This document shows, piece after piece, positions 53,302 through 64,000 of a DNA stretch of 64,000 nucleotides. Each line of letters begins with the position of its first letter. The first letter of the stretch is position 1. Position numbers and translations under genes: made by a program. The notes below the pieces were generated by a model. It worked only from the letters and a program-made list of their open reading frames with translations. It had not been told where the DNA came from and did no database searches. This DNA is from Atherix ibis (lineage: Eukaryota; Arthropoda; Insecta; Diptera; Athericidae). The stretch spans positions 21,864,811 through 21,928,810 of the forward strand of contig OY282605.1 in the NCBI GenBank assembly GCA_958298945.1. Reading direction: 5' to 3'.

Positions 53302-54529
53302 TTATGTCGCATAATCATATGTATTTTGACAGCTGACATAACAAGGCTTGAAAGTAATTTCGTTATTTCCCAACACAGAGGACTTAATTGTATTTTTTCA
53401 CAACCAACTTCACACTTTAATCATATGTATTTTGACAGCTGACATAACAAGGCTTGTTCGATTGATTCTGCACAGTAGTTTTTGGTTGATATCCTTTTAA
53501 ATATGGAAAATGCTGTTTAAGGAAGAAAAAAATTATCCGATGTTATGGAGAAGATGTGTTAAATGAGCGCCAGTGCCAAAACTGCAAAATTCCGATCCGG
53601 TAATTTTGATCTCGAAGATGCACCACGTTTTGGAAGGCCAGTTGAAGCTGACGAAGACACAATAAAGGTATTAATTGATGAAAATCGGCGAATAACAACT
53701 CGTGAGATCGCTGAGAGATTAAATTTATCAATTTCGACCGTTCATGATCATTTGAAATGGCTAGGTTTAATCTCAAAGCTCGACATTTGGGTTCCTTATC
53801 TTCTTACGAAAAAAAATTTTGTCGTTTATGAGTTTCTTCTCAAACGCCAAGAAAAGGATCCATTTTTGAAGCGTTTCATCACTGGGGAGGAGAAATGGGT
53901 TGTCTACAACAATGTTAAGGGCAAAAGGTCCTGGAGTAGAAAAGATGAACCGGCTCAAAGCAATTCGAAAGCCAATATTCATCAAAAAAAGGTTATGTTT
54001 GGTGGAATTTCAAAGGAATAGTTTATTTTGAGCATCTACCGGGCAACATAACGATCAATTCTGAAGTGTACTGTCGTCAGTTGGTCAAATTGAATGATTT
54101 ACTTCAAGAAAAAAAGGCCACAATTGGTCAACAGAAAAGGTATAGTTTTCCAACAGGATAATGGGAAACCACATACAAGTTTGACCACTCGCCAAAAGTT
54201 TTTAGAGCTTGGATGGGAAATACTGCCATACCCACCATAATGTCCAGACCTAGCACCTTCCAATTATCATTTGTTCCGGTCTCTACAAAAATTTTTAGAC
54301 GGTAAAATGTTTAATTCAAAAGTGGAGGTCAAAAATCATTTGGATCAGTTTTTTGCCAGCAAAGAACAAAAACTTTATGAGCGTGGAATCATACTACCGT
54401 CAGAAAGATGGCAAAGGGTATTGGATCAGACTGGACAATATTTAATTAAATAAAATATTGATTCAATATAAGAAAATTGTCTTTCATTTTTATTAAAAAA
54501 AAAACGAAATTACTTTCCGAACAACCTAG
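53302..54529 (+). mobile_element. Mellifera-like mariner with rearranged 5' end
   Basis: The right end mirrors TTGGGTTGTTCGGAAAGTAA with small changes. On the left, the first ~20 bp of the terminal repeat are missing, and a 41-bp leader segment (ATCATATGTATTTTGACAGC ... AAGGCTTG) is present twice (53310-53350 and 53417-53457), with AAAGTAATTTCGTTATTTCC between them. Compare the ordinary ends at 46101 and 60820. Confidence 0.85.
53503..54453 (+). pseudogene. Mellifera-like mariner transposase, two catalytic residues replaced
   Basis: After a small N-terminal deletion the frame reads FRSGNFDLEDAPRFGRPVEA and REIAERLNLSISTVHDHLKW, the helix-turn-helix. The first catalytic motif is FITGEEKWVVYNN, with Glu for Asp. 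The second is VFQQDNGKPHTSLTTRQ, Asp retained. The third is CPDLAPSNYHLF, with Asn for Asp and a stop codon just before it. A shift near 54000 and the stop at about 54238 break the frame. The C-terminus (NHLDQFFASKEQKLYERGII, then LPSERWQRVLDQTGQYLIK) is complete. Confidence 0.88.
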
Positions 54530-54685
54530 TATATTTTAATAGAGTTACTACGATATATTAAATATTTTATTTACTAGCCCCTCTTTCCCTCATCAACCGA
54601 CAACAACCATATTTTATGTTAAAAAAATTCAAAAAATATCATTTTTCATTGATCACCGTAGGAGTAATAATTATTATATGGTATA

Positions 54686-55564
54686 TAGGGTTTTCGAATA
54701 AGAGTGATATGATTTCTTTTCAAAAACACACACTAATTGTTAAGGAAATTCAAATGTTTTTTATTTAATGTGAAATACAATCAATACAATTAAGTTCTGA
54801 ATAAAACGTCATTCAAATGACCTCCACGACTTATTTTGCAGGAACGAATTCGATTAACCCAATTTTCGAGCACTTTTTCCACTAAATCAAGTCGTATATC
54901 ATGAATAGCACGTTCAATATTGACTTCTAAAGCTTGAGGAGAGTCTGGTTTATTGCTAAAGATCAATGACTTCAAATAACCCCACAAGAAATAGTCGAAT
55001 GGTGTTGAATCACAATTTCTTGAAATAATCGAATCTCCAAACTTTTCTCGCAATGATTCGGTTGTTGCATGTGCTGTGTGGCACGTAGCCCCGTTTTGTT
55101 GGAACCAGATGTTGTCAAGATCAACTTCTTCCAATTTCGGCCATTAAAAGTTGGTTATCATCGATCTATACCGCTCTCCATTGACAGTAACGGTGTTACC
55201 AGCTTCATTTCGAAAGAAGTACGGACCGATGATTCCACCAGACCAAAAACCACACCAAACTGGCAATTTAGGTGAATGTAATGGGTGTTCATGAATAATT
55301 TGTGGATTTTCTTCGCACCAGAATCGACAGTTTTGTTTATTTACTGCACCACTCAGATGAAAGTGAGCGCACGAAAAGTTGCAATTGGAGAACGATTATT
55401 TTAATAATAAAATTGAATAATTTGTAAACGTTATTCTTGCGTATATCTCTCCATGATGAAATTGTAAACATTGCTGAATACAATTAAAAAATGATGGATC
55501 ATGACATATTACAAATGGCCGAAACGTCACTTAGAAGTCATATCACTCTTATTGGAAAACCCTA
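54686..55564 (-). mobile_element. Tc1/mariner-like element (FQQxGATxHT group) with 27-bp ends
   Basis: Ends TAGGGTTTTCGAATAAGAGT and, mirrored, TAGGGTTTTCCAATAAGAGT, flanked by TA (54684-54685 and 55565-55566). The minus strand encodes the C-terminal half of the transposase. The N-terminal half is deleted, leaving 879 bp. Confidence 0.85.
54797..55134 (-). pseudogene. C-terminal half of a FQQxGATxHT-group transposase
   Basis: The open stretch reads LDNIWFQQNGATCHTAHATT (where the family usually has D, this copy has N in QQNGAT), then FGDSIISRNCDSTPFDYFLW and GYLKSLIFSNKPDSPQALEV. The block RNxDxxWPPRSCDLTPLDYFLWG is shortened: the WPPRSCDLTPL part is partly deleted. The C-terminal region (DLVEKVLENWVNRIRSCKIS, GGHLNDVLF) is complete. 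Upstream in other frames GFWSGGIIGPYFFRNE-type sequence can be read. It is not a functional enzyme. Confidence 0.78.
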
Positions 55565-55569
55565 TATTA

Positions 55570-56700
55570 TTGATTATAATTAACAGTTCGAATTGAAATA
55601 CAAGTCTTTAATTATTTATATTTATTTTGGATAAAAAAAATGTTTGTTTAGACTATTGTGAAAATCAGATAACATATATACACCACTAGCATAAAAAATT
55701 ACATAATGTTTACAACAAAAAAATAACAACAAAATAACCATCTAATATTTTTATTTCGATTCAGTTAATATTGCCAATTTGCTTTGCTGATATTCAGGTA
55801 ATAATAATAATTATTTGGAGTAAAAAAAAAAACGAATTATTTGAAATTATAACATTTTCATATCGTCACACATACTATCTACTATTTTTAAATTAATTAA
55901 CATTGGCCATAAAACATATTGATATGAATTTCATATATTTTGTATGGCAAAGTATATAATTTGAGCACTTAAAATTTAATGACTAATTAATAAAGATATT
56001 ATATTTATTTTCCTCTAAACTAATTCATAACTATTTGCTATCTTTGAAATTATATTATTTATTAAATTTTTTTTCTCCAAAATTTAAAAGAAAACATTAT
56101 ATTCGATTTATTGTTGAGCATAATATTTATGTATATATAGTATAGGTTTCTGTGTATTTTACTTTTATATTTATTATCTATTGAACAATTAATATTCCAA
56201 TAAGTTTACAATATTCTTTTTAAATCTATTCTCAGTAACAGTAGAATATGTTGAGCTTCATTTATATTATATACAATATAGAATCTAACAAAAAGATGAG
56301 CAGAAATTTAACAATTTTTATCAAATAATTTTTCTCAATTATAGTTTCTCTTATCATATAGTATAAATAAAAAGGAAAACAAATAAATTTACATAAACGA
56401 TTTTTTTTTATATATAAATATAATTAATAATAATGAGAAGATAAAAAAAATCGGTTTTACTTAATATTATTATTAGAGTTCATATTGAATAGGAATAGAT
56501 TGATAATAGGTAAATTAGAGTTGATTAGAAACATAAAAGTTTCAATGAGCAAAAAGAAAATTTCATTAAATTTTTGTAAATTGTTAGATTATAAAAATCA
56601 GTCTTTGGAAATATCGAGCTTTTTATTTTGGTGAGCATCATGCCCGCCTGGACGCCATACACTATCGAATATGAAGCTCTTGTACAAACGCATTCGTAAA
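55570..56700. other. AT-rich 3' flank of the Magi-like gene
   Basis: Mostly A/T; the right 100 bp are likely the 3' untranslated region of the minus-strand Magi-like gene. No other feature was recognised. Confidence 0.5.
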
Positions 56701-56708
56701 TCTCAGAG

Positions 56709-57651
<943 letters not shown>

Positions 57652-57870
57652 CTGGAAAAATAATATAAAAATACAATTAAATCAATTTCAATGAAGCCAT
57701 TTTTACAAAATATCATCAACCCTTCAACACTAAATAATTAATTATTATAAATAGCATTTTTAAGTTATAAAACAGATGAAAATAAATCTTTTCAAAAATA
57801 ATCTACTTTAGTCGATATTTGTGGTTTTTCCCAGGAACACAGTTTTGACGAGTAACTGCACAAGAGCACT

Positions 57871-59222
57871 AGGAATTTTCCTTAGAAATTGTCAGTAGAA
57901 ATTTTCGGTACGAATTTTCAATAGAAATTGTCAGTCGAAATTTTCAGTAAAATTGTTAAGTAGAAATTATCAATGGCATTTTCAGTACATATTTTAAGTA
58001 GGAATTTTCAGTGGAAATTTTCGTTACGAATTTTCAGTTGAAATTTTCAGTAGAAATTTTTAGAAGGAATTTTAAGTAGAAATTTTTAGTAGGAATTTTC
58101 AGTAGAAATTTTCAGTAGGAATTTTCAGAAGAAATTTTCAGTAGAAATTTTCGTTACGAATTTTCAGTAGAAATTTTTTGTAGGAATTTTCAATTGAAAT
58201 TTCAGTACAAATTTGTAGTAGAAATTTTCAGTAGAAATTTTCAGAAGAAATTTTTAGTAGGAATTTTCGATACGAATTTTCAGTAGGATTTTCGGTTGAA
58301 ATTTTAGTAGAAATTTTAAATAGAAATTTTCAGCTCGAATTTTCGGTACGAATTTTCAGTAGGATTTTTCAGGATAAATTTTTAGTAGAAAATTTCAGTA
58401 GAATTTTTCGGTAGGAATTTTCAGTATAAATTTTAGGTAGGCATTTTCAGTAGAAAACCTCAGAAGAAATTTTCAGTAGGAATTTTCATTAAACATTTTT
58501 AATAGGAATTTTTAGTCGAAATTTTCAGTAGGAATTTTCGGTACGAATTTTCAGTAGAAATTTTTAGTAGGAATTTTAAGTAGAAATTTTTAGTAGGAAT
58601 TTTCGGTAGAAATTTTCAGTAGGAATTTTCAGTAGAAATGTTCAGTAGGAATTTTCAGAAGAAATTTTCAGTAGAAATTTTTAGTAGGAATTTTCAGTAG
58701 AAATTTTCAGTAGGAATTTTCAGAAGAAATTTTCAGTAGAAATTTTCGTTACGAATTTTCAGTAGAAATTTTTTGTAGGAATTTTCAATTGAAATTTCAG
58801 TACAAATTTGTAGTAGAAATTTTCAGTAGAAATTTTCAGAAGAAATTTTTAGTAGGAATTTTCGATACGAATTTTCAGTAGGATTTTCGGTTGAAATTTT
58901 AGTAGAAATTTTAAATAGAAATTTTCAGCTCGAATTTTCAGTAGAAATTTTCCTTAGAAATTTTTAGTAGGAATTTTTAATAGAAATTTTCAGTAGAAAA
59001 TTTCGGTAGGAATTATTAGTAGAAATTTTCAGTAGAAATTTTCCTTCGAAATTTTCAGTAGAAATTTTTATTAGAAATTTTCGGTACGAATCTTCAGTAG
59101 AAATTTTAAGTAGAAATTTTCAGTAGAAATTTTTAGTAGGGATTTTCAGTAGAAATTTTCATATGATTTTGCAGTAGAAATTGTTAGTAGGAATGTTCAT
59201 AGGATTTTCCAGTAGGAATTTA
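57871..59222. repeat. Satellite, 14-bp unit, about 95 copies, with higher-order copy
   Basis: Units alternate between AATTTTCAGTAGAA and AATTTTCAGTAGGA with variants (CGTTACG, TTAGTAGG, CAGAAGAA). Segments 58080-58344 and 58675-58939 appear identical base for base, 595 bp apart, showing a recent large duplication inside the array. It begins 220 bp right of the first visible Magi-like exon, so on the minus strand it is probably in an intron. Confidence 0.93.
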
Positions 59223-60195
59223 ACGGCTGCGACAACAGGTTTTCACATTTTTATATTTTTATGGACAGTATTCTTAAAATTGATAATAAAAACAAGGTAT
59301 TTTTTGCACATACAATAATTTTTATCAAACTTAAATATTGAATTAAATTATAATATGTTAATAATAAACTGATCAGATTTTCTAAGCGACAAAATTTGTT
59401 GACGGAAGTGGTTGCAATGCGGAAGTTCCCTTAAACATGTGCTAGGGAGCACTTTATAGTGTTTAGGACCAGGCGACTATTTTTCGACTTCTTTTTACAC
59501 ATGGAAAGCTACGATATCTGTGCGGGACTGTTCTGTGGTTAATGTGATTAGTAGGAGAGAATAGTGAGCGATTTGTTTAATTTTGTAGACCAGATTAGTA
59601 TGTTTTCAGCTTCAGGACCTCCGTTATATTAGGAAATATATTGCTCGCAAAGTATTTTATTGCTCAGATGGCATTCATATAATACATGTGTGATAGTGAA
59701 CTGAGAAATCAATCCGGATTCTGAAGAGCTTACGTTCCTACAATTTCAGAATGTATGTTGACTAAACTAGTTTATTAATCCTAATCCAATGGGTCGGCAA
59801 AAAAGTGACGCTATTGGTCCAGCATATGTGTCTGTGACGTTATTAGTCCATTATAACCACTTTGCTCGTAGGTGAGGGAGATTTTCGATAACTATGAGCA
59901 CCGGGCGACGAAGAATCTGACTTTTATTGCTGAAAATTCCTACACGCCCCGCCATCCAACGCAACTCAACGCAACCACTGCTATTATAAAAAAATCTATA
60001 TCGAATTATGCTAAGATTGATCTTGATTGCAATCTCAATTGCCGTTTCCATAGGATACAGTTTCCCATAATATGAAGCGGCCGTAAAAGGAAGAGTCCAC
60101 ACTACAGTGCGACAACGAAAAGGATGTGCTATTGGCGTAGGCAGACATTTTGTTTCATTCCATGTAAATGATACTTACTCGTAAATTTATGAAGA
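59223..60195. other. Non-coding stretch
   Basis: 59780-60120 is GC-richer, with overlapping short frames on both strands, but no motif is recognised; it may be an old mobile element. Confidence 0.4.
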
Positions 60196-60199
60196 GATG

Positions 60200-60480
60200 C
60201 AGACATTTTCAACTCTGCTCTTAACCAAGGTTTCCAATTTAGGTGTGAGATGGTAGTTTGGAAATCGCGAAGAAATTTGGAAGAATTGCTTTGAAATTAG
60301 TCCCTCCTACCTCATTTTCACCGATATATGAGTCAATAACAGCTTCAACCGAAAATGTATACCACTTTTCACGGATACAATGGCTCTTCCACAGTCACTT
60401 GTGAGTTTTAATAGCCTTACAAGAAATTTGGAAGAATTACTTTGAAATTAAGAGGTATAGAAATGATGAATTCCTTTTTG
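60200..60480 (-). mobile_element. Degraded DEAHF-group fragment
   Basis: The minus strand carries the AACTCACAAGTGACTGTGGA ... GAGCCATTGTATCCGTGAAA segment (SQVTVEEPLYP region) as at 51.4 and 62.9 kb. The phrase CCCTCCTACCTCATTTTCAC recurs at 62.8 and 63.07 kb. Confidence 0.6.
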
Positions 60481-60484
60481 AGCT

Positions 60485-60815
60485 TCGGGAGATGATAATG
60501 TTTTTGATTAAAGCGTAAAGGTTGCAATTAATTACTTTTTGACAAGCTTTCTAAAAAATAGCACAAAAGATCTTCCACCAATTTCGATTAGTATGAATTC
60601 CAATTTATTGAGATATTCTGCGTGTTCTTATTTATTATTTTTATTTATATAAAATTATATTGATTTTATAGAATATTATAAGTTTAAAACAAAAGCTTCC
60701 TATTCGACGAGTCCAAATTTTTTGAATGCTACAATAAAGATAATCAAATAAAATTAACTATCATAAAAATACCATTTAAAAAAATTTAATGAAAAATGTC
60801 CCGAATTTTCAAGAT
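60485..60815. other. Non-coding stretch
   Basis: Nothing recognisable. Confidence 0.4.
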
Positions 60816-60819
60816 AATA

Positions 60820-61299
60820 TTGGGTTGTTCGGAAAGTAATTTCGTTTTTTTCCAACAGAGGACTTAATTATATATTTTCATAACCAACTTCACACTTGGG
60901 CCGCATAATCATACAATATGTATTTTGAAAGCTGACATAGCAAGGCTTGGATGGTATATACTGGAAAAGCTTTTAGAGCTTGGATGGCATATACTGCCAC
61001 ACCCATCATACTCTCCAGATCTAGCACCTTCCGATTATCATTTGTTTTGGTCTCTACAAAATTATTCAGGCGGTAAAACGTTTAATTCAAATGAGGAGGT
61101 CAAAAATCACTTGGATCAGTTTTTTGCCAGCAAAGAACAAAAATTTTATGAGCGTGGAATCATGCTACTGCCAGAAAGATTGCAAAGGGTATTGGAGCAG
61201 ACTGGACAATATTGAATTGAGTAAAATATTAATTCACTATAAGAAAATTGTCTTTCAATTTTATAAAAAAAAAACGAAATTACTTTTCGGACAATCCAA
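60820..61299 (+). mobile_element. Mellifera-like mariner, 480-bp deletion derivative
   Basis: TTGGGTTGTTCGGAAAGTAA on the left and its near-perfect mirror on the right, with TA on both sides (60818-60819, 61300-61301). The leader is joined directly to the C-terminal part of the transposase: GWHILPHPSYSPDLAPSDYH, then NHLDQFFASKEQKFYERGIM and VLEQTGQY. A local duplication (GCTTGGATGG) marks the junction. With both ends intact it could once have been mobilised in trans. Confidence 0.9.
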
Positions 61300-61304
61300 T
61301 ATTA

Positions 61305-62435
61305 TTGACCAACTTTACACTGCATTCTATTATTAATGTCTGAATAGGATTAGAATTTCACTTCTTTTTTAAAAATAAAATTGGTTTTTTTTCAATAGTT
61401 TTATTTCATTGAAAGAAAAAAGGATATTTTAAAGTTATAATATTCTTTAGTTTATAATTTTAATATTCTTCTACTAAAGTTTATTTTCAAATTTAACTGA
61501 TTTTTTGGGTTAAATTCGGATCGAAAAGCATCGTTTACAAAAAGTACCTTTTTGATTTTTTCATTTTCGCAAACAAAAATAAATTATTTAAACAATTTTG
61601 AACATTACAATTTAAATAATTAAAATAATTTACCACGATTATATAATAGAATGAGTATCAGACGCATTGCATTAGCATAATTAAGCGGGTCGTTTACCAT
61701 GCATGCAAGTGGGCCAAATTGTAGCGCATTAATTTATGTAAAAATGGCAGCCAACAAGTAATCTATTTGTAAACTGATTTATTTCGTTACAGTTTACGAT
61801 TTATCGCATTTGGAAAGACATATTTTATATTCGTATACGAGTAACCAAGAAAAGCAAATAAATCTTATTATGTAAAGCAAATAAATTTTGAATTTTTATT
61901 TATTGTACTTATTTCCAGATTGTAATTAACAAATTCCCATTTTCCGCCAACATTTTACCATACAAACGACTGACTATCTTCTGAGCATATGTACTTATAG
62001 TATTTATAGGGTACCTATTTTTTTTTCATTAACAGAGCATATCATTGGAATTTAGTTAATTCTATTTCCCAAAAAAAAATTTAATAGTATGTTACTGGAC
62101 GGCTGTTATGTAACGAAATCTGAATGATATCGAAACCGAAAGTTTGATTATTTTTTAATTTCACTTTAGATGAACACTTTCGTATTAAAAAAGATATTTG
62201 TGCATAAGATACTATTTTTATTTTTTCCACATTTAAATTATTTTATATTATCCAAAAAAAAAAAATATTTTTAAAACTATTTAAAAAAAATCAAAAATAG
62301 ATTAAACTTGGAAGTTTTTCTTATACTTTTATTGTTATAAAAGGACTGTCCAATTTGTGCGTTAAATAGTCAAGCTAAATAAAAAAAATCTTAAAAACAG
62401 ATTTCGTTGAAAATTTTTAAGAGATTATATTAAAT
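61305..62435. other. AT-rich non-coding stretch
   Basis: 61650-61760 is of somewhat higher complexity (GTGGGCCAAATTGTAGCGCA) but no frame or known motif is seen. Probably within or upstream of the Magi-like gene. Confidence 0.4.
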
Positions 62436-62439
62436 GGAT

Positions 62440-63090
62440 CTTGCCATTAATTCACATCCAAATTACTGGCAAAAAATTATTCAAATTGCAGACACAAGAC
62501 TTATAATAGGACTTGATCTTTCTGAGATAACTTTTGATGAGTTTTTCTTATATTTTTGGGTGTTATTTGACCATTTTACTTGACTTATGTTGGTTTTTAA
62601 ATGTTCTAAAGTTTGGGGATTATCTGAGTAAACACGATCCTTCGCGTCAAATCATACAATCTTCGAGGTCAATTGACACTTGGGAACTTTTCGCCCAATT
62701 AAGCCAAAATTTGTAGTGTTGTGTGGCTTGGTTGTTGAAACGATATATAATCCAGAAAAAAATCTTCGCATTAAGACCAAAAAAGTCGGTTATAGCACTC
62801 AGAATATACGGTAACTGGCGCTCCTACCTCATTTTCACCGATATATGGGTCAATAACATCTTCAACCGAAAATGTACACCACTTCTCACGGATACAATGG
62901 CTCTTCCACAGTCACTTGTGGGTTTTAATAGCCTTATATGTCATAGATTTGCTTTTTGATGTATTCACCAAGCGGGAAATGAGCCCAATTGCGAAACTGA
63001 AGAGACTTTTCCGCAAAACGTGGTTATGCCAGAATTACCTATAAAATGAACCTCATCTAAATTTTATAACTGTCCCTCCTACCTCACTTT
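62440..63090 (-). mobile_element. Degraded DEAHF-group element
   Basis: Minus strand, in element order: AHFPLGEYIKKQ (DEAHF block) near 62960, NPQVTVEEPLYP near 62890, and decayed FQQxGATxHT near 62710-62745; the 3' end with GATCTTGCCATTAA is near 62440. All are out of frame. A younger mariner abuts it on the right. Confidence 0.6.
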
Positions 63091-63098
63091 CACATACA

Positions 63099-63997
63099 CG
63101 AGGCCTGTTCAAAAAGTATCGCAAATTTTGTGTTTTTTCAAAAAATATTTATTTATTTATGAATATCTATTTTCTCCCCTTCAAAGTAATCCCCACCAGA
63201 TATTATACACTTGTGCCAATGTTTTTTCCAATCCTCGAACTACTTTAAAAAAAATCATTTTTTGTGATCTTGTTCAGCTCCTCCTTCGATGCCGTCTTTA
63301 TCTCCTCAATCGTAGCGTAGCGTCGTCCTTTCATGGAGCTCTTCAGTTTCGGGAACAATAAAAAGTCACAGTGGGCTAGATCTGGGGAATACGGTGGCTG
63401 CGGTATTATTAGTGTGTTGTTTTTGGCCAAAAATGGCAAAAGCCAATTTTTGTTCTTCCACAAATCCGAGCGTTTCTGGCGGATTAATTGCCCATAACTT
63501 GCAGGTAATATTCGTTATTGACCGTTCTAGCCTGTGGCAAGAGGTGCATGATGCACCACGCCCCTGTAATCGAAGAAAACTGTAAGCAAAACCTTCACAT
63601 TCGAGCGACCCTGGCGCTTTTTTTGATCTTGGCTCGTGCGGCAGCTTCCATTGGGATGATTGAGCTTTGGTATCCACGTCACAACCATAAACCCATGATT
63701 CGTCACCAGTTATGACGCTCTGGAGCATATTTGGGTCGTCGTGGATAGAATCCAACAGCTGCTTAGCAATGTTAATGCGATGCTGTTTTTGGTCGAAATT
63801 GAGTAAAAATCGAAGACGAGCCAAAACACGTGCAAGCAAAGCAGTTTTAAAAAATTAATTGAACATTCAAAATGGCCGAACTTGTCGGCATAAGTGAAAG
63901 ATATGAGTACCAGCATAACGCTACAAAAAAAATCAAAAAGCGAATATACGTAACCCGCGGAAATTCAAAATTCGCGATACTTTTTGACCAGACCTCG
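63099..63997 (-). mobile_element. Mariner (CGAGGTCTG lineage), deletion derivative
   Basis: Left end CGAGGCCTGTTCAAAAAGTA and right end, mirrored, CGAGGTCTGGTCAAAAAGTA, with TA at 63998-63999. Unlike the 43.5-kb copy it has a normal 3' end. It stops three bases before the window edge. Confidence 0.88.
63245..63839 (-). pseudogene. Mariner transposase pseudogene, second catalytic Asp deleted
   Basis: The N-terminal DNA-binding part is deleted: the 5' leader (GGCTCGTCTTCGATTTTTAC) joins directly to LLNFDQKQHRINIAKQLLDS. The first catalytic motif VITGDESWVYG is intact. After shifts, KNKNWLLPFLAKNNTLI lacks the HHDNAPAHTSLLV stretch that carries the second Asp. The third motif YSPDLAHCDFLLFPKLKSSM keeps its Asp, and the C-terminal KGRRYATIEEIKTASKEELN is present up to a stop at NDFF. 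Confidence 0.85.
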
Positions 63998-64000
63998 TAT

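Noticed and set aside
53440..53470. tRNA-like GGCTTGTTCGATTG sequence
   Set aside because: No cloverleaf arms can be formed around it, and it is the leader of a mariner element.
59851..60102. Overlapping 83- and 67-codon frames on opposite strands
   Set aside because: Neither shows a family motif; mutual shadows in a GC-richer patch.

Overview
The window is AT-rich eukaryotic DNA with intron-split genes and many decayed transposons, most likely from a fly (Diptera, probably Brachycera). Three conserved animal genes can be read exon by exon. They are king tubby (plus strand, five exons, 27893-36120), mago nashi (minus strand, two coding exons, 48454-48964, complete at 147 aa) and the 3' end of a Magi-type multi-PDZ scaffold gene (minus strand, three exons, 56709-57651). 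From memory, all three Drosophila orthologues lie in cytological region 57B-C, so this looks like preserved microsynteny. No tRNA, rRNA, CRISPR array or bacterial-type operon was seen.

Most of the rest is dead mobile DNA. Several distinct mariner (DD34D) lineages are present: irritans-like (11.6 and 37.7 kb), Mos1/mauritiana-like (25.1 and 29.9 kb), mellifera/cecropia-like (2.9, 5.2, 31.9, 46.1, 51.8, 53.3 and 60.8 kb) and a lineage with ends beginning CGAGGTCTG (15.1, 43.5 and 63.1 kb). A second Tc1/mariner-like group, recognised by FQQxGATxHT and DEAHF motifs, supplies at least a dozen degraded copies, several hosting nested mariners. Non-LTR retrotransposon remains include R1-like pieces (9.9 and 20.1 kb), jockey-like pieces (19.5 and 46.6 kb) and an RTE-like piece (1.3 kb). 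A P-element/THAP9-like fragment lies at 50.2 kb. No transposase here keeps a full DDD triad in one open frame.

Layout: 0-7 kb, a 137-bp tandem repeat, an RTE scrap and a candidate 4.9-kb Tc1-like element loaded with younger insertions. 8-26.6 kb, layered transposon remains, including a tandem array grown from a transposase segment (17 kb). 27.9-36.1 kb, king tubby, whose last intron (6.65 kb) carries a Mos1-like copy and other repeats. 37-47.5 kb, nested mariners, a fold-back mariner, 215-bp and 16-bp tandem arrays. 48.4-49 kb, mago nashi. 50-55.6 kb, further transposons. 56.7-57.7 kb, the Magi 3' end, with a 1.35-kb 14-bp satellite just upstream in what is probably an intron. 59-64 kb, more transposons up to the right edge.

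The three host genes act separately: a membrane-phosphoinositide/ciliary trafficking factor, an exon-junction-complex subunit and a junctional scaffold. The most unusual material is structural: a mariner with ~210-bp inverted ends made from its own 5' end, long perfect hairpins with 7-10-nt loops, tandem arrays derived from transposase sequence, and an 807-bp reading frame of a catalytically dead Mos1-like transposase.
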